From Sequoia sempervirens (taxonomy: Eukaryota; Streptophyta; Pinopsida; Cupressales; Cupressaceae): a stretch of DNA of 64,000 bases. The notes beneath the pieces are model-generated. The model ran no database searches. It was not told the DNA's origin and saw only the letters and a program-made list of their open reading frames with translations. The translations under genes were made by a program, and so were the position numbers. The stretch's first letter is position 1. Each line of letters opens with the position of its first letter. The stretch covers positions 157,054,635 to 157,118,634 of the forward strand of contig VDFB02047230.1 in the NCBI GenBank assembly GCA_007258455.2, read 5' to 3'. Below are positions 24,708 through 33,744 of the stretch, in pieces.

Positions 24708-25169
24708 ATGGAGACTGTACTTGACGGATCATATACGCAGAGAGGAGCGGGGGCAGGAGTTCTATTTGTCACGCCTCAAGGACACACTATTCCCAGATCT
24801 TATCGGTTAATGTTTCCATGCACAAACAATATAGCTGAATATGAAGCATTGATTATAGGCATCAAAATACCCATTGAATGGAAAATCACAGAAATGCAAG
24901 TGTATGGGGATTCACAGCTTGTCATTTATCAAGTAAATAATGAGTATCAAACAAAATATGAGAAGCTCATTCCTTATAAGCAAATGATAGATGATCTAAA
25001 GAAATACTTCATGGATATCAAGTTCGAGCAAATACCACGGGCAGAAAACAAAGCTGTAGATGCCATGGCAAAAATTGCATCCCTTTTGCAATTATCGGAA
25101 AAGAAAGGTCGATATGAGTTTATGGTTGAACAAGTATCTAGTCCTACATACGATAACCCTAATTCATAG
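24708..25169 (+). pseudogene. Second, archaeal-type RNase H of Element 3
   Basis: A 153-codon stretch in a different frame from RT. The four acidic catalytic residues all remain: Asp in VLDGSYTQRGAGAG, Glu in NNIAEYEALI, Asp in VYGDSQLVI and Asp in NKAVDAMAKIA. An additional RNase H of this type is a known mark of the Tat lineage, where it accompanies the original RT-linked domain. It would degrade RNA in RNA-DNA hybrids. The ATG is only the first in the open frame; the stop at 25169 is followed by integrase in the same frame. Confidence 0.88.
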
Positions 25170-26459
25170 ACCATATGCCACATACCCAACATTCAACCCT
25201 CACAATATGGAGAGATCTATACTTACCTCAAAGACAACATTCTTCCTCTTGACCTCTCTAAAAACCAAAAACCTAACTTTATCTGTCAATTAGCAAGACA
25301 TACATTAATCGCTGACATCCTTTACCGTCGAGGTTTAAATGGTACTCTTCTCCGGTGTCTGGAGCATCATGAATCTGAAACATCCTTACGAGAGGTCCAT
25401 GAAGGTATTTTTGGGACTCATTCAAGTGGGATAACCCTAGCTAAGAAACTCCTCCGTTTAGGGTATTACTGGCCGAATATGGAGAAGGAAGCATATCAAT
25501 ATGTTAAAAGATGTCAAAAATGTCCGATTCATGGTAATCTAGTTCATGTGTCAGTGCAAGAATTACAACCATTCACATCCACATGGCCCTTTTGTCAATG
25601 GGGACTAGACCTAGTGGGGAAAATACATCCTTCTTCATCAAATGGCCACAAGTTCATCATCACAGCAACATAGTATTTCACAAAATGGATAGAAGCAATA
25701 CCATTGACAACTGTCACTAGAAAATAGATTTCATCTTTTATACTCAACTATCTCATCTGTCAATATGGGATACCTCAATCCATTATTTCAGACAATGGAA
25801 GGCCTTTTAAAAATCAGGACGTCCAGGAATTATGTGAACAATTCCATAGTCAACATCATTTTTCAATACCATACTATCCACAGGGAAACGGACATGCAGA
25901 AGCCTCAAACAAGACAATCCTAAAAATACTAAAGAAGATGGTAGACGATGGTGGACGTGATTGGCATGTTCAGTTAAATCCTGCATTATGGGCCTACAGA
26001 ACCAGCATCAGAACACCAATAGGAGCTACACCATACGCCTTGGTGTATGGATCAGAGGCCATTCTACTAATTGAGATAGAAATACCATCACTCTGTGTAT
26101 CACTAATAGGTCTCATAGCAGATGAAGATTATAGAATTTCAAGGCTATGCGAGCTGGAATTACTAGATGAATGACATCAACAAGTAGTAAATCATTTGAA
26201 ATCCTACCAACAAAGAATGTCAAGAAGTTATAATCATAGGGTAAAACCTATAATTTTTCAAGTTGGTGACTTGGTCCTAAAGGAAAACCCAAAAAATCAG
26301 CAAGATAGAGAAAAGAAAGGGAAATTTGAACCTAACTGGTTAGGTCCCTTTGTTATCATATTAGTGTATGGCTCAGGAGAATATCAATTTTCTACACTCG
26401 AAGGGGATCTGTTTGATGAACCTATCAACAACATCCCTCTCAGGAAATTCTATACTTGA
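25170..26459 (+). pseudogene. Integrase of Element 3
   Basis: Same frame as the second RNase H. The N-terminal zinc-binding part shows HEGIFGTH and CQKC. Catalytic residues are Asp in WGLDLVGKI, Asp in IISDNGRPF and Glu in GHAEASNKT. The C-terminal part contains NHRVKPIIFQVGDLVL and WLGPFVI and ends PLRKFYT with stop at 26457-26459. Stops interrupt it near 25671, 25725 and 26172. No chromodomain is present. Integrase would insert the DNA copy and leave the 5-bp duplication seen here. Confidence 0.9.
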
Positions 26460-28228
26460 ATCACTTAGTGCATGAATTAGTTTCTGGAAATGGTTACCTT
26501 GATGAAAACCTGGAAAACAGGCATCCTGGTGATAGAAAAATACAAAAAAATCAAAAAAAGACAAAAAAATACAACAAAATCATAAAAAAAATGAAAAGGT
26601 GGAATAAAAACATATAGTGAAAACCTAGAAACAGGCGCTATTTGGGATTTAAAAACCAGCTCTCCTATCTATTTGGACACATGTCATGGTCGTTACTTCC
26701 ACCATCATTTTGCATCCATTATCATATCATGTCACATGGTCATGTCTCACCCTGGCCTGGGGGCAACATCTCAACCTCAATAGGGGCAATAAATCTTGAG
26801 CTTCACAAAATGGACAAAAGTAACAAAAAGAGAAATCAAAAACACAACCCAACATGAATCATCAATCACCATCAGAAACACATTGGGCATCCATATCACA
26901 ACAAAAAATCCAAAAACAAGTCAAAAATTCAGTCTTAGAAAATCCAAAAACATGAGTCGGTGTCAGTCGAACTATGTGGTCTTTGCATGTATAACGTAGG
27001 AAAGGCTAATCTTTGATTAGCCTCTGAGGCCCCTAGGATAGATCTTTAGGTTAGTTTGATCCAAAATATTGAAAAACACAAAAACATCATAAAATCAAGA
27101 TGGATTATCTAATCTGAATAAATGATTGAATACTATAAGCAAATGAAAGATATGTTGTACTTTTGATCAATGTTATCATTTCTTTGGAGCAACTCAATGA
27201 TGTATTGAACTAGAGAAGTTAGGCAGAAGAAATGGTATTTTTTTTCTTTGTCTACTGTCTGTGAATAAATCATAATTATTGTGTGAATCGTTGCGGGAAA
27301 TGATCTACAAAAGTATCATGGATGAAATTCCAATTCACATAGGAAAGTGGTTTATTCTTGTTTGTTTTATGAAAAAAATGCTCAAGTCATCTCGGTTTAA
27401 TTATACCTCAATGCTTGTGTTCGCTTGCAATATCAAAAATCATGAAAGTAGTACTCAGGTCATCATCAGTTTATATTATGCCATTGATGCTTGTACTCAC
27501 TTTCAACATTTTAAAGCTCAAATGATGATAAAAAAAGCACAAAAGTATTGTTAAAATGCCTATACCAACATATATATTTGCATAATAAAAGTAGACTGCA
27601 TCCATAATAGTGATATATCTGCAAAGTATTTGTTACAAAGTAAACTAGTGAATCATTCCTTAAATAAATTATCTTTTTTCATACAAGACTAAGTATACTT
27701 GACAACATTATAATCATATAGGTTGCATCATCATAATCATTTGCATATATTCAAAACATTTGAATCATCATTTCATCATTCATTCATTTCAATATACATA
27801 TATCATTCAATTATACTTAAAATACATCACAAACATCACATTCATCCTTTTGTTGTATCAAATATTCACATATAATTGATCCATTTGATAATAAATTCCA
27901 TACACATCATAAATCCATACACATCATAAATCCATGAACATCATAAATCATGTATCCATATACGATGCATCCATACATTACCATTAGTTGCATCATAGGT
28001 AGAACAATATCAAATCAAAGCATAACATTAAAACCATCACATAGCATATAAACATCAAAACAAAATGCATCCATCGGAAAATCAAATAAAACACATAATA
28101 GACCATAGAATCTACTACATCTCATATATATCAAAATCAAAATGTCAAGTATACAATGATGTCTAAAAAGAAGAGAGATAAAACATCAATAATGGTTGTA
28201 CATCAATCAAAGTACATCACAGAAACAA
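26460..28228 (+). other. Non-coding interval between integrase and antisense gene, Element 3
   Basis: No supported frame on either strand. The stretch 26500-26640 is A-rich, and 27650-28200 is composed of CATCAT/ATCATA-type sequence. A short tandem repeat of about 17 bp (ACACATCATAAATCCAT) recurs about three times at 27896-27955. Both converging genes end near here, so it may hold the 3' ends of sense and antisense transcripts, but I see no clear poly(A) signal arrangement. Confidence 0.5.
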
Positions 28229-30331
28229 TCATGTGTTGCTACCTCTAGATGGTGTAGGCATAGTAGGATCAGGACTCCTACCGCCAGAGGGACTGGGATC
28301 CCTGGGATCTCTGGGTAACAGTTGAGTAACACCTGCACTGACAGTCTTGGATCGTGACCTACCAGAATGGGACCTCGCATAGCTCACTCTCTTCTCAGAA
28401 GGCACTGCATCATAATACCTCGCTCTATAAAACTCAATCTCCTCACCAATGCGAGCAACCTATCGCATGTAATCTGCCAAGGAGGTACCATCTGCTAGTC
28501 TCTGTAATCTATCAGCCGAAGCTTGAGCACCCTCTACTACAAACCTGACCGCATCTCTCTCAGCTGTCAATGAGGTAACCTGAGCTTGAGCTATCCCTGT
28601 TGTCTGCCTAGCCGCATCTCTCTCAACTATCAATGAGCTAATCTGAGCCTGGGCTGTCCCGAATGACTATCTCGCTGCATCCCTCTTGGCTGTCAATGCT
28701 GCAATCTATGACTGCGCTGTGACTAACTAAGCCTGCACACCCAAAAGAGTCTATGTATGTAACTCAACTTGTGACTGCATCTGAGCCTATGTCTGCTCTA
28801 ATAAACCCTAATTCTGGAGAAGTTGCTCCTGAACAGTCTCTAACTGCACCTGAAGATCTGCTAGCTGCAGTCGCACTGAAACATCTCCCACAGCTTGTCT
28901 CTTACGAGGCACGATCTCACTAGGAAAATCTAAGGCAGTGTCCGATCCAACTGCAACCTCTCCACTATTGAATCCCTCATCTCTGTTGCTCTCATCTCCG
29001 CTGCTCTCCTCTCCGCTACTCTTGCCACCAACATCCTCATCACCACCAACATCCACATCTTCTGCCTCAATATCCTCCTCTACCCCAACATCAACCTCAG
29101 GCTCGCCTGTTGCCTCACCAACCACATCAACATCCTCTCTCCTCTGTCTATGACCATGAGCGACAGGAACATCCTCCTCAACACGTAATGGGCCAGGCTC
29201 ATCTAGAATAGTCAGGCGTGGAAATGGATGCAAATAAAAATACTCAGCATAGTCGGGGGTAAGAGGAGCCTCAACAATATCTGGTTGAATATCCCACACA
29301 AAGGGTTGTAAAGCTTGAAACTGCTAAACTGCTGTAGCATATGACAAACAAGGCCCTCAATCTGTTGTATCTGACTGCCGACGAGCATAGTGAGTGACAC
29401 CCTGGGGCATACCCTATACCATACCATATTGTCTATAGACACATCTGATCAAGAATCTCTCTAAAACCTGACGACCATGACCAATCAGAATCATCGACTG
29501 ACAAAGAAATGGTAGCTAAACATCATCATCATCCTAGTGATCACAATCTAGGTAGGGACGCCATGTCACAAACTCTATATCATCAATCACTCTCCTCCAA
29601 TACTCTAACTTACCCAGTTTAGACTGGGTAAACCTGCTAGAATATTAGAATACATAAGGTCTCCTAGGTGGCCTCTGTCCAATTGGAACTGGACGTGTGA
29701 CAGCTATGTGCTCCCACGCCCATACATGAAGCAAAGTAACATTGTCCGATAAACTTCAACCACTGAGATACACAACTGAATGTAAATCATGATATAACTG
29801 GGCAAGCAAACACATGCCCCAAGTGAAACGGGTGCCATGAAAAACCATGCTCTCCAAAACTCGACCCCAACCAACTAAAAATCCCTTAGACCTACGATCA
29901 GGACTAAGGAATCTGCCAATGAAACCAACAAGTACTGTCAGCAAAGTGGCATATGCATCAACCATATCACGCCATGGTATCCACTCTCCTACAATACGAT
30001 CATCCTGGAACACTCTACGAAGAGCATCAATCCCACCCTGCTCTCTCGAATCATAGACAACATCTCCAACAATCGAAAGTTGAAGGATCTGCCAAACATC
30101 CTCTGGGGTGACTGTCATCTCTCCAATAGGAAGGTGAAAGGTGTTGTGCTCACTATGCCACCTCTCAGCTAGAGCTGTCAACAAACCCTGATTAATCCTA
30201 ATATGGGGCATGTAAAGAAGAGGAGACAATCCACAACATGTGATGATAGCCATCTCAAGCTGTACCAGCCTAGGAATGAGATCAAATGTCCAAGGGAAAC
30301 ACTCTCGAATCTGGAGGTTCCCTAATCGCTC
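28229..30331 (-). pseudogene. Antisense plant-mobile-domain (PMD) gene carried by Element 3
   Basis: One minus-strand frame from the ATG at 30253 to a stop at 28229-28231 spans 674 codons and is open upstream to 30331. The N-terminal third is a plant mobile domain: RINQGLLTALAERWHSEHNTF, PIGEMTVTPEDVWQILQLSI, and GEWIPWRDMVDAYATLLTVL. A middle part (WRRVIDDIEFVTWRPYL) continues the domain. Then come an acidic Asp/Glu/Ser region (29153-28938 on plus), a coiled-coil-like repeat with AERDAVR/VERDAAR motifs, and a basic Ser/Pro-rich end (RSHSGRSRSK). By my reading 14 stops interrupt it, 11 of them TAG, with no frameshift. PMD genes occur in plant genomes and in some Tat-type elements. The role is unknown. 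Confidence 0.85.
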
Positions 30332-30439
30332 CTATTATCACAACAAAAATCAAGGTTAATAAATTCATATCAATCATCAAATAACATCAACCATATCAAA
30401 TCAAGTCAGGTCTTGGTGAGAATTCTAATCAAATCTCAT

Positions 30440-30602
30440 GAGCACACATCAAATCAACCTCACCTATCATGAGGTCATCATCAACACATCAAAATCAACC
30501 TCGCTTATCATGAGGTACATCAATTCTAATTATTCCTCACCTATCATGAGAGTAATTATCATCACAACAAAACATCGAACCTCACCTATCATGAGATCGA
30601 AA
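30440..30602 (-). repeat. Repeated CTCACCTATCATGAG motif in the antisense leader
   Basis: Four copies spaced about 35-45 bp apart (near 30460, 30503, 30538 and 30582). Each can fold into a small hairpin through CTCA...TGAG ends. They sit just upstream of the antisense gene start. Confidence 0.7.
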
Positions 30603-30603
30603 A

Positions 30604-30995
30604 ATCACGCTAAAACAGAGAAATGCACCATTTAATTAGATAAAAGCACTATTCCATTCAAACAAAGCGCCATTTTAGTAAAAGTGCCATTTTATCGGGT
30701 CAAAGCACTAATGTCTTCTGGAAAAGCGCTAAAACTTGAAATGTGCTAAAATAGACCTTAAAAGCGCTACAAAATATATCCTAAGTGCTAAAACTCTTAA
30801 CGCGTTACTCTACTTTAGAGAAGCGCTACAACGGCTAACCTCAGCGCTAAAATTTGAAAAGCACCAACCTACACCCTAGACACGATAAAATAGACTCTTA
30901 AAGCGCTAAAAGATCAAAAGCACTAACACAGACCCTAGACGCGCTACAACGGAGTCAAAATGTGCTACAATGGAATGTTGAATTGCTAAAATAGG
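30604..30995 (-). repeat. Array 3 of Element 3, inverted relative to arrays 1 and 2
   Basis: About 18 degenerate units such as AAAGCGCTAAAAC, GAAGCGCTACAAC and AAGTGCTAAAAC. On the minus strand they read TTTTAGCGCTTT, the same sense as the gag-leader arrays read on the plus strand. The array is upstream of the antisense gene. Confidence 0.85.
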
Positions 30996-31572
30996 TTTCT
31001 TTTGTAAAAAGCCAAAAATACATCAAAAAATGAAAAATGCATGCAAACCAAAAAAAAATGGACATACCGAAGGTCCAAACGCGACCGGCCGCTAATGACG
31101 TCGAACACGATCAAAACGGTGAGTGTGAAAGGGAATCGACATCTTGCTCTACGTAGCACAAAATCTCTCTCTCAAATTTTCAAAAGTCACAATCTACAAA
31201 TGATTTTGAAAAAGACCTTTTTAACCTTTTATAGGTTATTTCAAAAAGGGGTTTTTATTACATTGATTTAATTTTTTTAGAGGGGAGATTAATTGAAACT
31301 CATTCAGAACAACTTTCTACATCAATTATCGAGAGATAAATTTTATTTTAACAAATCTTCATTGAATCTATATTTACTCATCAGAAAATCATAAAAAATT
31401 GAAAATCTCCAAAAAATAAAAAAAATCAAAAATTCATTAATTTATCTCCCGAGGAGGCATATATCCATCAATCACTTGAAAACATGTCTGGGGCATTCTG
31501 AAAAATTTCCCGTCGATACTAGCAGCAACAGCACAAAATTTTCTTTGAAGCAATGCGTAAACACATCACTTC
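30996..31572. other. Element 3 region between array 3 and polypurine tract
   Basis: No supported gene. The 76-codon plus frame at 31041-31271 lacks any domain. This would be 3' untranslated for the sense transcript and 5' leader or promoter region for the antisense gene. Confidence 0.45.
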
Positions 31573-31586
31573 AAAGAGGGGCAAAA
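31573..31586 (+). promoter_or_regulatory. Polypurine tract of Element 3
   Basis: AAAGAGGGGCAAAA immediately precedes the 3' LTR; it is the plus-strand DNA primer. Confidence 0.85.
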
Positions 31587-32778
31587 TGTAGACACCTAAA
31601 AATGGTCTGGAGAATCTAATTAATTAAATACGACTTATTTGATTAATTAATCCTAAATTCATGTACTTAGTAAATAAATAGAAATATTTATTTATATTAA
31701 GTTCACTATTAATTCTTCTATTTTATCATATTATTTTCCTCTTAATTAAATAAACAAAATTAAATACTTTGTTTCATTTAATTATTATCATTATTATTTC
31801 TTCTATACTTTATCCATCAAATCTATCCTAAAATTAAATATACAGCTTCAATAGTTGATATTATTTAATTATCTCATCACATTTCTTCTTAATTAAATAA
31901 AGATATCCAAAAATCTTTAATTTAATTATCATATTTCTTCTATTTAATTTAATAAAAAAACTTCTATAGTTTATTTTATTAAATTATTTATTCCTCTTTT
32001 ACTAAATTTAAATAAATAAAAAATATTTAAATAATGCATAAATCAAATCCCTCTATTCACTCACCAATAAAATTAATGCAACTGGCATTCATGGGAAGAG
32101 CCTCAGGGATGAACCTATAGGAAATCCTCTCAATCTTCTGCCTCAAATCTTTCCTCTCATCTTGCCTTGTGTTTTCATGGGGAGGAACAATCCTCCATGA
32201 TCAACTCCACCTTCTCATCTCATACCATTCAAATCTCCAGATTTAATCTCAGCCTCTGTTGTGTTACCCCTGTGCAAATGTGCTGCCAGAAATCTATATA
32301 TACAACCTTCTGAAGCATCAAAATCATCTGAGAATCATCATCCTTTATGAAAACTTACTCTGCAGGAATTAGTACTCAAGCAACCAAGCAATCATTTAGC
32401 ATTAGCATTTTTAGTATCATCATAGCATCATGGCATCAATAGATTTCATATCACGACAGCATCATAGTTTCTTTTTACTGTAGCTTTCATCCATCAGGCT
32501 TCATTTATAGTAGCTTCATATCATTTAGAAATCATTAGAAATCATCACATCACAATATTTAGCTTCCAATCCATTCTCTAGATAGGAATATTAAATAGTT
32601 ACGATGCTTACAAATCTGAGAGCTTCTGTAACTTGATAAATCTTTGGAGATAGGAGACAATGAGACACTTTCAGGATTTTCTATGTTTTAAATTAGTTTA
32701 ATTCATGTTTAATCTTGATACAATGTTTCATTAAGAGGTGTATTTAATTGTATTTAGTTTACATTTTTCACACTTATA
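31587..32778 (+). repeat. 3' LTR of Element 3
   Basis: Collinear with 15656-16867; ends ACTTATA, where the 5' copy has ACTTACA. Differences cluster in the middle and last third. The first 435 bp differ at only about six sites. Confidence 0.95.
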
Positions 32779-32783
32779 GAAAC
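32779..32783. repeat. Target-site duplication of Element 3, right copy (GAAAC)
   Basis: Four of five bases match 15651-15655. Confidence 0.75.
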
Positions 32784-33744
32784 CAATAATTTTCGCATGA
32801 CATCCTATTTGGTATATCTTCTAGCTTTACAATAATTTTTTTATCGTATGAACCAAGTAGGCTTGCTCTAGCTTAGTGAGACTAAAGTTCATGACCATTA
32901 TCCCTAGGAATAATTAAAATAAAGATGGAAGCACTATAATTTTTTTAATGATGATTCAATTTTTCTATTATCATATGTCTAGAAAATGACTATGTAAATA
33001 GAGTCTCTCTTGAGGAAACCAAAATTATAGAAGGATTGGGAAATTATTTTATCTAGTTTAAGACTTTCTCCTACATCATAATAGGTTTCTTCCATAAAAA
33101 TCCTTACAAATTACCTAGATACCCAAGTGATAAAATTGTGTTGGAAATTTATAGGAATACATTCAAGAGATACAAAAGATGATAACCATCAAGCATAAGG
33201 TGGGTTTCTATTCCCTATTAAAGTGGGTGAATACTCTTGCTCTAGCATCCAAAATTCCAAATTTGTATAAATAGAGATGTCTCATTTGACTATAAACTTT
33301 TAAAAGGTCTCGAGACAAATTTGACCCTATTACAAAAATTGGACTAGTTATTGGAGCATCCTTTATATGTGTGCCTATGATTGAGGATTTTTGGGATAAA
33401 TTCCTCCATCAACATGAGGTAAGAATAAGTAATTATTGTAGAATTTTCATTTTATTAATCAAAGGATGTGACTAGAAAAATTCCCCAAGACACTACATGA
33501 GGGTGGTAAGGTTCTAGATCCATCTTATAACAAGGATGAAGTATACAACCAGTTAATGGAAAGAGTAAATTAGTCAAAATATAAAGATCCATCCATGAAG
33601 AGTAGGAAAAAAGTGGTTATTGTTAAGATAAAGAAGTGTTTAAGGTATTTATATCTTAAGGATGACATCCACCCATAACATCAAGAGCCTAATTTAAACA
33701 CATCAAAGAGGAAAGAACAAGGAGAATGTTCTACTACTATTTGT
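32784..33744 (+). other. Decayed retroelement-like DNA, right half of the Element 3 target
   Basis: Continues the weak plus-strand coding sense of 14133-15650 (FRMTSYLVYLLAL), then breaks up with many stops. No family assigned. Confidence 0.45.

Larger units (their letters stand above)
15656..32778 (+). mobile_element. Element 3: 17.1 kb Tat/Ogre-type Ty3 retrotransposon with antisense PMD gene
   Basis: Near-identical LTRs (1,212 and 1,192 bp) enclose a primer-binding site, two leader arrays, gag, PR with a G-patch, RT-RNase H, a second archaeal-type RNase H, integrase, an antisense gene, a third array and a polypurine tract. The second RNase H, the DGG protease and the large size are known marks of the Tat lineage, which includes Ogre. 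LTRs differ by about 3-4 percent by hand comparison plus one deletion of about 19 bp, the least divergence of any pair here. All frames carry stops, so the copy is not autonomous now. Confidence 0.93.

Noticed and set aside
23259..26459. Endogenous pararetrovirus (caulimovirid) because of RT and RNase H
   Set aside because: LTRs, primer-binding site, polypurine tract, integrase and target duplication are present; no movement protein seen.
28938..29153. Ser/Thr/Pro-rich plus-strand frame
   Set aside because: Reverse complement of the acidic Asp/Glu region of the antisense PMD gene.
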